Positions 26,410 to 35,661 of a stretch of 64,000 nt of DNA are shown piece after piece. This stretch comes from Bradyrhizobium sp. CCH5-F6 (GTDB lineage Bacteria; Pseudomonadota; Alphaproteobacteria; Rhizobiales; Xanthobacteraceae). Location of the stretch: assembly GCF_001556045.1 (NCBI RefSeq), contig NZ_LSIC01000018.1, positions 57,256-121,255 of the forward strand, given 5' to 3'. The notes under the pieces are model-generated. The model saw only the letters and a program-made list of their open reading frames with translations. It searched no databases and had not been told where the DNA came from. Every line of letters starts with the position of its first letter. Within the stretch, counting starts at the first letter, position 1. The position numbers were made by a program, and so were the translations under genes.

Positions 26410-27960
26410 TCACACGATCCGCGACGCCTTGTTCCCCCAATACCGGTCCCTGAGCAGCCGTTTGTACAGCTTGCCGGTCGGCAGCCGCGGCAATTCCTTC
26501 TCGAAGTCGACCGAGCGTGGCACCTTCTGCCGCGACAGCGATTTTGCGCAGAAGGCGATCAGCTCTTCGGCGAGAGCCGGCCCCGGCACGACACCCGGAA
26601 TCGGCTGTACCACGGCCTTCACCTCTTCGCCGAGATCGGCATTCGGCACGCCGAATACTGCGGCATCGGCGACCTTCGGATGGGTGATCAGCAGATTCTC
26701 GCATTCCTGCGGATAGATGTTCACGCCACCGGAGATGATCATGAACGTCGCGCGATCGGTCAGGTACAGGAAACGGTCGGCGTCGACATAGCCGACGTCG
26801 CCGACCGTGCTCATGCTGCCGTCGGCCGAACGCGCCTCTTTGGTCTTCTCCGGATCGTTGAAATATTCGAACGGTGTAGCCGTCTTGAACCAGACCTGGC
26901 CCGGTGTGCCGGTTGGGCACTCCTGCATGTTCTCGTCCAGAATGTGCAGGTCGCCGAGCAGCACCTTGCCGACGGTTCCGCGATGGGCCAGCCATTCATC
27001 GCTGTTGCAGGCGGTGAAGCCGAGGCCCTCGGTCGCGCCGTAATATTCGTGGATGATCGGCCCCCACCATTTGATCATGTCGTCCTTGACCAGGGCCGGG
27101 CAGGGCGCGGCGGCGTGGATCGCAATCTCCAGCGAGGAAAGGTCGTAGCGGCCACGCACCTCCTCCGGCAGCTTCAGCATGCGCGAGAACATCGTCGGCA
27201 CCAGCTGGGTGTGGGTGATGCCCCATTGCTCGACGAGCTGGAGGTAACGTTCGGGATCGAAACTCTCCATGATGATCACGGTGCCGCCCATGCGGATCGT
27301 GAGGTTCACGGCTGCTTGTGGCGCCGAGTGGTAGAGCGGGGCGGGCGACAGGTAGATCATGCCCTCGCGGTAGTGCCAAAGCTTGGTCAGAAAATCGAAC
27401 AGCGGCAGATTGTGCTTCGGCGGCTCTTCCGGCAGCGGCCGCAAGATGCCCTTCGGCCGTCCCGTCGTGCCGGACGAATAGAGCATGGCGGTACCGAGCC
27501 ACTCATCCGCGATCGGCGTTTTCGGCAGATCGGCGGTGATCTCGGCAAGGCCGACGATGCGCTCGCTCTCGCCGGGGCCATCGGCGACGATGCACAGCCT
27601 GACGTCGGGGCAGGCCTTGATCGCCTCGCGCGCGATGTCGAGCTTGGCCACTGACGTAATCAGGATCTTCGACTGGCTGTTGACGAGGAGATAGGCGAGT
27701 TCGTCCGGCGTCAGGAAGGAGTTGATGCAGGTGTAGTAAAGCCCGGAGCGTTCACCCGCGCCACAGGCCTCCAGATAGCGCGCATTGTTCTCCATGAAGA
27801 TCGAGTAGTGATCGAGCCGCTTCAAGCCTTGCTTGCGGAACAGATGCGCCAGCCGGTTGCTGCGTGCATCGAGCTCGCGATAGGTGACGGTCTCGCCCGT
27901 CGCCGCCATGATGAAGGCGGGCTGGAGCGGGCGCAGGCGGGCATGCGTACCAGTATACAT
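26410..27960 (-). CDS. AMP-forming acyl-CoA synthetase
   Basis: This 516-residue ANL enzyme has the P-loop LYSSGTTGRPKG, YYGATEG, a GDVGYVDADRFLYL segment, DRATFMIISGGVNIYP and the C-terminal PTGKLYK Lys motif. It should activate a carboxylic acid with ATP and CoA. Instead of the usual YTSGTTG it reads YSSGTTG, which is tolerated in the family. GGAGGATCG precedes the ATG. It follows the iron-type alcohol dehydrogenase by 18 bases, so the two are co-transcribed. The pair would oxidise an alcohol and activate an acid if an aldehyde dehydrogenase is supplied elsewhere. Confidence 0.88.
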   Translation of the reverse strand: MYTGTHARLRPLQPAFIMAATGETVTYRELDARSNRLAHLFRKQGLKRLDHYSIFMENNARYLEACGAGERSGLYYTCINSFLTPDELAYLLVNSQSKILITSVAKLDIAREAIKACPDVRLCIVADGPGESERIVGLAEITADLPKTPIADEWLGTAMLYSSGTTGRPKGILRPLPEEPPKHNLPLFDFLTKLWHYREGMIYLSPAPLYHSAPQAAVNLTIRMGGTVIIMESFDPERYLQLVEQWGITHTQLVPTMFSRMLKLPEEVRGRYDLSSLEIAIHAAAPCPALVKDDMIKWWGPIIHEYYGATEGLGFTACNSDEWLAHRGTVGKVLLGDLHILDENMQECPTGTPGQVWFKTATPFEYFNDPEKTKEARSADGSMSTVGDVGYVDADRFLYLTDRATFMIISGGVNIYPQECENLLITHPKVADAAVFGVPNADLGEEVKAVVQPIPGVVPGPALAEELIAFCAKSLSRQKVPRSVDFEKELPRLPTGKLYKRLLRDRYWGNKASRIV

Positions 27961-27978
27961 CGATCCTCCGGCTTTCGA

Positions 27979-29133
27979 TCAGGCGGCTAGAAGCAGGATT
28001 TCGCGCACGTCGGCGGGGCCATCGATCTTGCGCGGGTTCCGCGGAATCCAGTTCGTTCGCATCGCCTGTTCGGCGATGGCGTCGAAATGCTGTGGCGACA
28101 CACGCACGTCAGCGAGGCTGCGCGGCATGCCGAGCGAGCGGATGAAGGCATCGAGCACGTCGGCGGCGTCATGGCCGGGATAGCCCATGGCGGCCGCGAC
28201 GATCATTTGCCGTTCGGCGTTGTCGCGCGCGTTCCAGCGCATCACCGCCGGCAGCATGATGCAGGACGTGTAGCCGTGCGGCACGTCGAAGGCAGCGCCC
28301 AGCACATAGCCGATACCGTGACTCGCACCCATCGGCACGCCGGCTGCGAGTGCGCCCATCGACAGCCAGGTGCCGATCTGCGCGTCCATCCGCGCGTCGA
28401 GATCGGCAGGATTCGCCTTCACCCTCGGCAGCGCGTCGGCGAGCATGGCAAGGCCCTTCACCGATTGCGCATCGGCATAGGGGTGCGTCTCGCGCGAGCA
28501 GATTGCCTCGACGCAATGGTCGACGGCGCGGATGCCGGTCGACAGGAACAGCCATTCCGGCGTGTGCACGGTGATGGCGGGATCGAGGATGGTTGCGCGC
28601 GGCACCGCAAGCGGATGCCGCAGCATCTGCTTCACATCCGTGCTGCGGTCGGTGACGCCCGCGATCGCGCTGAACTCGCCGCCGGCGATGGTGGTCGGCA
28701 CGCTGATCTGACGCACGGTCGGCGCATTCATCTCGGGCGCGACACCCTTGTGCACACGGATGCGCTCGATGCCGTCGACATCGTCGATGCCGTTGGCGAG
28801 ACAAAGCTGCACCGCCTTGGCGCCGTCGGTGATGGAGCCTCCGCCGACGGTGACGATCAGATCGGCGTCCGCCTCGCGCGCCGCTTGGGTCGCTGCGATC
28901 ACCGCCTCACGGGGCGTATGTGCCGGCATGGCATCGAACAGGCCGGCGCAGCGCGGGCCAAGCGCGTCCTTGATCTTCGTGATCTCGTCGGTCTGCCGGT
29001 TGAGCGTGCCCGAAACCATCAGGAACGCGCGGCGCGTTCCCAGCCGATCCATCTGCGCGACGACGGCACCGGCCGCAGGATGGCCGAATACGACCTCATC
29101 GATCGCGCCGAAAACGACACGTCCCTGGTGCAC
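27979..29133 (-). CDS. Iron-containing alcohol dehydrogenase family protein
   Basis: This 384-residue protein has an N-terminal nucleotide-binding half (VTVGGGSITDGAKA) and a C-terminal helical metal-binding half. The family's metal site is normally D-x3-H plus two later His. Here the sequence is TGIRAVDHCVEA, so Arg replaces the first Asp while His remains. Both later His are present in ASHGIGYV and VPHG. Maleylacetate reductases also vary at this site. The start is GTG with GGGGAGGA six bases upstream. It is co-oriented with, and 18 bases before, the acyl-CoA synthetase. Confidence 0.85.
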   Translation of the reverse strand: MHQGRVVFGAIDEVVFGHPAAGAVVAQMDRLGTRRAFLMVSGTLNRQTDEITKIKDALGPRCAGLFDAMPAHTPREAVIAATQAAREADADLIVTVGGGSITDGAKAVQLCLANGIDDVDGIERIRVHKGVAPEMNAPTVRQISVPTTIAGGEFSAIAGVTDRSTDVKQMLRHPLAVPRATILDPAITVHTPEWLFLSTGIRAVDHCVEAICSRETHPYADAQSVKGLAMLADALPRVKANPADLDARMDAQIGTWLSMGALAAGVPMGASHGIGYVLGAAFDVPHGYTSCIMLPAVMRWNARDNAERQMIVAAAMGYPGHDAADVLDAFIRSLGMPRSLADVRVSPQHFDAIAEQAMRTNWIPRNPRKIDGPADVREILLLAA

Positions 29134-29424
29134 GCCTGTCCTCCCCGGACAATTCGTCTTGATTTTGTTGGGAATAATCTAGCCCAGCCGACGCCACGCG
29201 TCATGTGCGAAGACGCTGGCCCCGGCCTTCTCCTCGCCCCGCGGTTACGGTGCTCTTGCGGCGAGAGGCAAAGAAGCCTTGTCAACCCGCCATCCGGTCA
29301 GGGCCTCTTGCCCAGCATTGCGTCCGACGTCGTCTTGATAAGTTCATTCTTGGCACCCATCTTGCGTGGCCCGCGGGTAGGCGAGTACCCTGTTGTTTCT
29401 GCGGGCTTGATGCGAGGACCTGGG

Positions 29425-30630
29425 ATGAGCGGACCGGACGGAAGCGAGCAGTTTGTCAAGAAGCACGATTTCGTTCAGCTCCGGCTCGGCGCAATCGGAG
29501 GGCTTCTCGCCGCGGCGTTTGTCCTCGCCGGCTGCGACAAGCCGGCGTCACAGGCCGCCGCCCCGCCGCCTGCGCCGGTGACGGTCGCCCAGCCGGTCAA
29601 GCGCACCGTCACCGATTGGGACGAGTTCACCGGCCGCTTCGAGGCGGTTGAGGAAGTGCAGGTGCGCCCGCGCGTCGGCGGCTTCGTCAACTCGGTCGAA
29701 TTCCAGGACGGCGCGATCGTGCGCCAGGGCGATCTGCTTTACGTGATCGACCCGCGACCCTTCGAGGCGGTGGCCACGCAGGCGGAGGGCCAGCTGTCGG
29801 ATGCACGGGCCAAAGTGGAGCTCGCCAAGCGCGAGCTCGATCGCGGCCTCAGCCTGGTGCAGACCAGCGCCGTTTCCGAACAGGTCGTCGATCAGCGCCG
29901 CCAGGCCTTGCAGGCCGCGCATGCAGCCGAGATGCAGGCCGAAGGAGCGCTGAAGGCCGCAAAGCTCAACATCGAGTTCACCCACGTGACCGCTCCGATC
30001 ACGGGCCGCGCCAGCCGCCATCTCGTCAGCCCCGGCAATCTCGTGCAGGGCAGTGACAACGGCACGTCGACGCTGCTGACCTCCATCGTCACGCTTGACC
30101 CGATCTACATCTATTTCGACATGGATGAGGCGACCTTCATCAAATACAGCAAGCTGTGGTTCGAAGGTCGGCGTCCAAGCTCGCGCGATACCGCCAATCC
30201 GGTGCAGGTGACGCTCGCCGGTGAAACCAACCGGTCCCGTGAAGGCACCGTCAATTTCCTCGACAACCGCCTCGACGTGTCGACCGGCACGCTGCGCAGC
30301 CGCGCCGTGGTCAAGAACACGGATCTCTCGATCCTGCCCGGCCAGTTCGGCCGCGTCCGCCTGATCGGCAGCGCGCCCTACGAGGCGCTGCTGATCCCCG
30401 ACGTTGCTGTCGCGACCGATCAGTCCCGCAAGATCGTGTTCGTTGTGAAGCCCGACGACACCGTCGAGGCGCGTCCCGTCGTCCTCGGACCGCTCGATGA
30501 CGGCCTGCGCGTGATCCGCGAGGGGCTGAAGCCGGACGACCGCGTCATCGTCAACGGCATCCAGCGCGCCCGTGTCGGCGCCAAGGTCGCCCCGCAGACC
30601 GCTCAAGCGCCGGCCGGTGGCAAGTCATGA
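29425..30630 (+). CDS. RND efflux periplasmic adaptor (membrane fusion protein), lipoprotein
   Basis: This 401-residue protein has a lipoprotein signal ending LAGC (Cys37). Barrel-sandwich (RPRVGGFVNSVEFQDG), alpha-hairpin (about 120-195) and beta-barrel domains follow, as in AcrA/MexA. It links an inner-membrane RND pump to an outer-membrane channel. An in-frame ATG at 29410 would add five residues; the long reading frame further upstream is antisense to the dehydrogenase gene and is not coding. Its last codons overlap the pump start (ATGA). No outer-membrane factor gene or TetR regulator lies beside it. Confidence 0.9.
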   Translation: MSGPDGSEQFVKKHDFVQLRLGAIGGLLAAAFVLAGCDKPASQAAAPPPAPVTVAQPVKRTVTDWDEFTGRFEAVEEVQVRPRVGGFVNSVEFQDGAIVRQGDLLYVIDPRPFEAVATQAEGQLSDARAKVELAKRELDRGLSLVQTSAVSEQVVDQRRQALQAAHAAEMQAEGALKAAKLNIEFTHVTAPITGRASRHLVSPGNLVQGSDNGTSTLLTSIVTLDPIYIYFDMDEATFIKYSKLWFEGRRPSSRDTANPVQVTLAGETNRSREGTVNFLDNRLDVSTGTLRSRAVVKNTDLSILPGQFGRVRLIGSAPYEALLIPDVAVATDQSRKIVFVVKPDDTVEARPVVLGPLDDGLRVIREGLKPDDRVIVNGIQRARVGAKVAPQTAQAPAGGKS

Positions 30631-33600
30631 ATCTAGGCCGCCTCTCCATCAACCAGCCCATCCTGGCGATGGTGCTGTCGATCGTGCTGCTGATCGTCGG
30701 CGCGCTCGCTTACACCACGCTGCCCGTCTCCGAATATCCGCAGGTGGTGCCGCCGACCGTCGTCGTCACCACGCAATATCCCGGCGCCTCCGCGCAGACC
30801 GTGTCGGACACGGTCGCCGCTCCCATCGAGCAGGAGATCAACGGCGTCGAGGACATGCTGTATCTCTACAGCCAGGCGACCTCGAACGGCCAGCTCACCA
30901 TCACCGTTACCTTCAAGCTCGGCACCGATCTCGACAAGGCCCAGGTGCTGGTGCAGAACCGCGTCGCCATCGCGCAGCCGCGCCTGCCGGAAGAGGTGCA
31001 GCGCAACGGCGTGACCACGCGCAAGAACTCGCCCGACATCCTGATGGTCGTGTTCATGCTGTCGCCGGACGACACCTTCGACCAGCTCTACATCTCGAAT
31101 TATGCGCTGCTCCAGGTTCGTGACCAGCTGCTGCGCCTCGACGGCGTCGGCGACATCCAGATCTTTGGCGCGCGCGACTACTCCATGAGGTTGTGGCTCG
31201 ATCCTGACCGCATCGCCAATCTCGGCCTGACCTCCACCGAGGTGCTGGCGGCGATCCGGGCCCAGAACGTGCAGATCGCGGGCGGCCAGATCGCCGAGCC
31301 GCCGATCGCCGATCGCGCTTTCCAGCCGAACCTAACTTTCACGGGGCGTTTGAAGGACCAGAGGCAGTTCGAGGACATCCTGATCAAGGCCGGCTCCGAC
31401 GGCCGCACGGTGCGCCTGCGCGACGTCGCCCGCATCGAGCTCGGGGCGCTGTCCTACACCACCAACAGCTTCCTGCTGCGCAAGTCGGCCGTCGCCATGC
31501 TGGTGACGCAGCGGCCGGGATCCAACGCGCTCGCGACCGCGAAGAACATCTCCGACACCATGACGAGGCTCAAGGAGAACCTTCCGAAAGGCCTCGACTA
31601 CAACATCGGCTACAATCCGACCGAGTTCATCGCGCAGTCGGTCCACGAGCTGATCAAGACCATCTACGAGGCGATGCTGCTCGTGGTCGTCGTGGTGCTG
31701 GTTTTCCTGCAGGGATGGCGGCCGGCGATCATTCCGATCATCGCGATTCCAGTCTCCCTCGTCGGCACCTTCGCGGTGATGGCGGCGCTGGGCTTCTCGA
31801 TCAACAATCTCACGCTGTTCGGCCTCGTGCTCGCCGTCGGTATCGTCGTCGACGATGCCATCGTGGTGGTCGAGAATGTCGAGCGGCATCTCGAGCACGG
31901 CATGAGCCGGCGTGATGCCGCGCTCAAGACCATGGAAGAGGTCGGCGGCGCGCTGGTCTCGATCGCGCTGGTGCTGTGCGCGGTGTTCGTGCCGACCGCG
32001 TTCCTCGGCGGCATCTCCGGTCAGTTCTTCCAGCAATTCGCCGTCACCATCGCGGTTGCGACGGCGATTTCCTGCTTCTGCTCGCTGACGCTGTCACCGG
32101 CATTGGCGTCGCTCATCCTCACGCCGCACGAAGAGAAGCGGCCGCCGGCCGCCTGGAATGTCGTCGCGCGCGGCTGGAATGCCTTCACCGGCGTGTTCAA
32201 CCGCGTATTCGACCGCCTGGCGCATGGCTATGCCGGTCTCGCCAATTTCGTGATCCGGCACTCCGTCGTGATGCTCCTGATCTACGTCGTGCTGATCGGC
32301 AGCGCCGGCTGGCTGATCGTGACCACGCCGCAGGGCTTCATCCCGGCGCAGGATCGCGGTTACGTCATCATCTCGGTGCAACTGCCCGGAGCGGCCTCGC
32401 TGGCGCGCACCACCGAGGTCGTGCGCGAGATCGAGCGGATTTCGCTGGATACGCCCGGCATCGTCCGTGTCGCCGCCTTTGCCGGCTTCTCCGGTGCGAC
32501 CCGCACGCAGGCCGGCAACGCCGCAGCGCTGTTCCCGGTGTTCGACGAGCCTGAGGCGCGGATCAAGAAGGGGCTGACCGCAAACGCCATCACGGTCGAT
32601 TTGCGCAAGCGCCTGTCCGCGATCCAGGGCGCCTTCATCATCGTGATTCCGCCGCCGGCCGTGCCCGGCATCGGCACCGGCGGCGGATTTGCCATCCGCA
32701 TCCAGGACCGCCAGGGACGTGGGCCCGAAATGCTCGCAGCCGCGACCGACGAGCTTGTGGCCGCCGCGCGCAAATCGCCCTTGCTGCTCGCTCCCTCGGT
32801 GTTCTCGCCATTCTCGGCCAACACGCCGCAGCTCTTCGTCGACATCGACCGCACCAAGGCGCAGAAGCTCGGCGTCCCCATCTCCAATATCAACGATACG
32901 ATCCAGACCTATTTCGGATCGACCTATGTCAACGACTTCAACCTCTTCGGCCGCACCTATCACGTCACCGCGCAGGCCGATTTCCCGTTCCGAAAGGAGC
33001 CGAGTGACCTTTCGCGGCTGCGCACGCGCAACGCCTCCGGCGACATGGTGATGCTCGGTAGCGTGGTCGAATTCAAGGACGTCTCGGGGCCCGATCGTGT
33101 CGCGCGCTACAATCTCTACGCAGCATCCGAACTCCAGGGCGAGCCGGCGCCGGGCATAAGCTCGACCACCGCGCTCAACACCATCAAGCAGCTCGCCGAC
33201 GATACCCTGCCGAGCGGCTTCACCTTCGAATGGACCGACCTGTCCTATCAGCAGGTCACCGGTGGCAATGCCGGTCTCTACGTGTTCCCGATCTGCGTGC
33301 TGTTCGTCTATCTCGTGCTCGCCGCACAATATGGCAGCTGGACCCTGCCGTTCGCGGTGATCCTGATCGTGCCGATGTGCCTGCTCGCCGCCACCATCGG
33401 CGTTCGCATCATGGGGCAGGACGTCAACATCCTCACCCAGATCGGCTTCGTCGTGCTGGTGGGACTGGCGGCGAAGAACGCGATCCTGATCGTCGAGTTC
33501 GCGCGCGACATCGAGAACGAGGGCAAGTCGCGGCTCGAGGCCGTGATCGAGGCCTGCCGCCTGCGCCTGCGGCCGATCCTGATGACCTCATTCGCCTTCA

Positions 33601-33791
33601 TCCTCGGCGTGTTGCCGCTGGTGATCTCGAGCGGTTCCGGCTCGGAGATGCGGCAGGCCGTCGGCGTTGCCGTGTTCTTCGGAATGATCGGCGTCACCCT
33701 GTTCGGGCTTCTGTTCACGCCGATCTTCTACGTGGTGGTGCGGAACCTCGCGGAGGGGCGGCGGGACAAGAAGCCGGAGGTGGCCGCATAA
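30627..33791 (+). CDS. RND multidrug efflux permease (HAE1 family, AcrB-like)
   Basis: This 1054-residue protein is of normal AcrB length, with twelve membrane segments and two large periplasmic loops. Proton-relay residues are present: the Asp pair in VGIVVDDAIVVVEN (TM4) and the Lys in LAAKNAILIVEFA (TM10). PVSEYPQVVPPTV and YPGASAQTV near the start are typical of hydrophobe/amphiphile efflux pumps. The four-base overlap with the adaptor indicates a two-gene operon. Substrates are not predictable. Confidence 0.93.
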   Translation: MNLGRLSINQPILAMVLSIVLLIVGALAYTTLPVSEYPQVVPPTVVVTTQYPGASAQTVSDTVAAPIEQEINGVEDMLYLYSQATSNGQLTITVTFKLGTDLDKAQVLVQNRVAIAQPRLPEEVQRNGVTTRKNSPDILMVVFMLSPDDTFDQLYISNYALLQVRDQLLRLDGVGDIQIFGARDYSMRLWLDPDRIANLGLTSTEVLAAIRAQNVQIAGGQIAEPPIADRAFQPNLTFTGRLKDQRQFEDILIKAGSDGRTVRLRDVARIELGALSYTTNSFLLRKSAVAMLVTQRPGSNALATAKNISDTMTRLKENLPKGLDYNIGYNPTEFIAQSVHELIKTIYEAMLLVVVVVLVFLQGWRPAIIPIIAIPVSLVGTFAVMAALGFSINNLTLFGLVLAVGIVVDDAIVVVENVERHLEHGMSRRDAALKTMEEVGGALVSIALVLCAVFVPTAFLGGISGQFFQQFAVTIAVATAISCFCSLTLSPALASLILTPHEEKRPPAAWNVVARGWNAFTGVFNRVFDRLAHGYAGLANFVIRHSVVMLLIYVVLIGSAGWLIVTTPQGFIPAQDRGYVIISVQLPGAASLARTTEVVREIERISLDTPGIVRVAAFAGFSGATRTQAGNAAALFPVFDEPEARIKKGLTANAITVDLRKRLSAIQGAFIIVIPPPAVPGIGTGGGFAIRIQDRQGRGPEMLAAATDELVAAARKSPLLLAPSVFSPFSANTPQLFVDIDRTKAQKLGVPISNINDTIQTYFGSTYVNDFNLFGRTYHVTAQADFPFRKEPSDLSRLRTRNASGDMVMLGSVVEFKDVSGPDRVARYNLYAASELQGEPAPGISSTTALNTIKQLADDTLPSGFTFEWTDLSYQQVTGGNAGLYVFPICVLFVYLVLAAQYGSWTLPFAVILIVPMCLLAATIGVRIMGQDVNILTQIGFVVLVGLAAKNAILIVEFARDIENEGKSRLEAVIEACRLRLRPILMTSFAFILGVLPLVISSGSGSEMRQAVGVAVFFGMIGVTLFGLLFTPIFYVVVRNLAEGRRDKKPEVAA

Positions 33792-33960
33792 AGGCTAAAT
33801 ATCGTACCGGCTTTATGCTTCGCTTCGTTGCGCGCGTGCGGGAATATCCGTGGCGATGCGTGTTTCATACTAACGACCAACACGCAACGGATGGGCACGC
33901 GCGGCGTTCTTCACTAGTATCCGCGCGATTTCACAACAGAACACTGCCGGGAGTTAACAT

Positions 33961-35151
33961 ATGAAATCAGCATTTTTGGTCGCCGCAGCGTCGGCCGTGT
34001 TGCTGGCCGCGCCGGCCGCCGCGCAAGGCGTCAAGATCGGCATCCTCAACGACCAGTCCGGCGTCTATGCCGATTACGGCGGCAAATGGTCGGTCGAGGC
34101 CGCAAGGATGGCGATCGAGGATTTCGGCGGCGAGGTGCTTGGCCAGAAGATCGAGCTCGTCACCGCCGACCACCAGAACAAGCCCGACCTCGCCGCCTCG
34201 ATCGCGCGGCGCTGGTACGACGTCGAGAACGTCGACATGATCACGGAGCTGACGACCTCCTCGGTCGCGCTCGCGATCCACGAGCTCTCCAAGGAAAAGA
34301 AGAAGATCGACATCGTCGTCGGCGCCGCGACCTCGCGCCTCACCGGCGATGCCTGCCAGCCCTATGGCTTTCACTGGGCCTACGACACCCGCGCGCTCGG
34401 CGTCGGCACCGGCGGTGCGTTGACGAAGGCCGGCGGCGACACCTGGTTCTTCCTCACCGCGGATTACGCCTTCGGCTATGCGCTGGAAAAGGACACCAGC
34501 GAGATCGTCACGGCCAATGGCGGCAAGGTGGTCGGCTCGGTGCGTGTGCCGCTCAACTCCTCGGACTTCTCCTCCTTCCTGCTCCAGGCGCAGAGCTCGA
34601 AGGCGAAGATCGTGGGCCTCGCCAATGCCGGCCTCGACACCACCAACTCGATCAAGCAGGCCTCCGAGTTCGGCATCGTCTCCGGTGGCCAGAAGCTCGC
34701 TGGCCTTCTGATGACGCTCGCCGAGGTCAACGGCCTCGGCCTCCAGGCCGCGCAAGGCCTGGTGCTGACCGAGGGCTATTACTGGGATCTCAACGATCGC
34801 ACCCGTAATCTCGGCGAACGCTTCCTCAAGCGGACCGGTCGCATGCCGAGCATGATCCACGCCGGCACCTATTCGGCGACGCTGAGCTATCTCAAGGCCG
34901 TCAAGGCCGCCGGCACCAAGGATCCGGATGCGGTCGCCAGGAAGCTGAAGGAGCTGCCGGTCGACGACGACTTCGCGCAAGGCGGCAAGGTGCTCGAGAA
35001 CGGCCGCATGGTCCACGACATGTATCTGTTTGAGGTCAAGAAGCCCTCGGAGTCGAAGAAGCCGTGGGACTATTACAAGCTGCTCGCCACCGTCCCCGGC
35101 GACAAGGCGTTCTTCACCGCCAAGGAAAGCGGCTGCCCGCTGACGAAGTGA
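33961..35151 (+). CDS. ABC transporter substrate-binding protein, branched-chain amino acid type
   Basis: This 396-residue protein has a signal peptide (MKSAFLVAAASAVLLAAPAAA, cleaved before QG) and a Peripla_BP_6 fold with NDQSGVYADYGG, ADHQNKPD and FLTADYAFGYALE. GGGAG stands about seven bases before the ATG. It has no permease or ATPase genes beside it and shares only low similarity with the binding protein at 7700-8923, so each is probably specific for a different ligand. It may use a shared Liv-type membrane complex encoded elsewhere. Confidence 0.88.
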   Translation: MKSAFLVAAASAVLLAAPAAAQGVKIGILNDQSGVYADYGGKWSVEAARMAIEDFGGEVLGQKIELVTADHQNKPDLAASIARRWYDVENVDMITELTTSSVALAIHELSKEKKKIDIVVGAATSRLTGDACQPYGFHWAYDTRALGVGTGGALTKAGGDTWFFLTADYAFGYALEKDTSEIVTANGGKVVGSVRVPLNSSDFSSFLLQAQSSKAKIVGLANAGLDTTNSIKQASEFGIVSGGQKLAGLLMTLAEVNGLGLQAAQGLVLTEGYYWDLNDRTRNLGERFLKRTGRMPSMIHAGTYSATLSYLKAVKAAGTKDPDAVARKLKELPVDDDFAQGGKVLENGRMVHDMYLFEVKKPSESKKPWDYYKLLATVPGDKAFFTAKESGCPLTK

Positions 35152-35166
35152 GGCGCGACGCGCTCT

Positions 35167-35230
35167 CCACACACTCGGTGTCGTCCCCGCGAACGCGGGG
35201 ACCCATATGTGGACGGCCCCGAGTGTGTGG
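35167..35230. repeat. Nested inverted repeat between convergent genes
   Basis: A perfect 12-bp outer stem CCACACACTCGG/CCGAGTGTGTGG (35167-35178, 35219-35230) encloses a perfect 8-bp hairpin GTCCCCGC/GCGGGGAC (35183-35190, 35195-35202). It sits between two convergent genes and could terminate both. The core resembles the repeat at 61003-61103. Confidence 0.75.
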
Positions 35231-35244
35231 TCGCCGCTCGTGCT

Positions 35245-35634
35245 TCACTTCACCAATCGCAACACCACCGCTCCCAGTGCCCCCGCCCACAGCGCAAACG
35301 CGGCGAGAAACTGGATCGCAAAGCCCGGGCCGCGCTTGGCGGCCGCCTTGGAATAGCCGACGAAATAGACGATGCGGCCGATGATCCAGACCGCGCCGAT
35401 GCCCGCCGCGATCACGTCGCCGATGTAGATCGCGAACAGCCACAGCGCCGGCAGGAAGATCGGCATCCATTCCAGCGTGTTCATCTGGATGCGGAATGCG
35501 CGTTCAAAATCCGGATGGCCCGACATCGCCGGCACCTTGACGCCGGTCGCGGTGCGCGACCGCGAGACGTTGATGCTGGTGAAGAAATAAAATGCGATCG
35601 CCAGCAGCGTGACGAGGGCGGTGAGATGATACAT
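35245..35634 (-). CDS. MAPEG family membrane protein
   Basis: This 129-residue protein has four membrane segments and the family signature ERAFRIQMNTLEWMPIFLP. MAPEG proteins are small trimeric membrane enzymes related to microsomal glutathione transferases; most bacterial ones have no assigned substrate. The gene stands alone, 27 bases downstream of the AttH-like gene on the same strand, and may be read with that operon. Confidence 0.88.
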   Translation of the reverse strand: MYHLTALVTLLAIAFYFFTSINVSRSRTATGVKVPAMSGHPDFERAFRIQMNTLEWMPIFLPALWLFAIYIGDVIAAGIGAVWIIGRIVYFVGYSKAAAKRGPGFAIQFLAAFALWAGALGAVVLRLVK

Positions 35635-35661
35635 CGCTAGTCCCTTCCAAGAGGTCGCGCT

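Noticed and set aside
28087..29424. A long plus-strand frame running in front of the RND adaptor
   Set aside because: It is antisense to the iron-type alcohol dehydrogenase gene. The lipoprotein signal starts at 29425 and fixes the true adaptor start.
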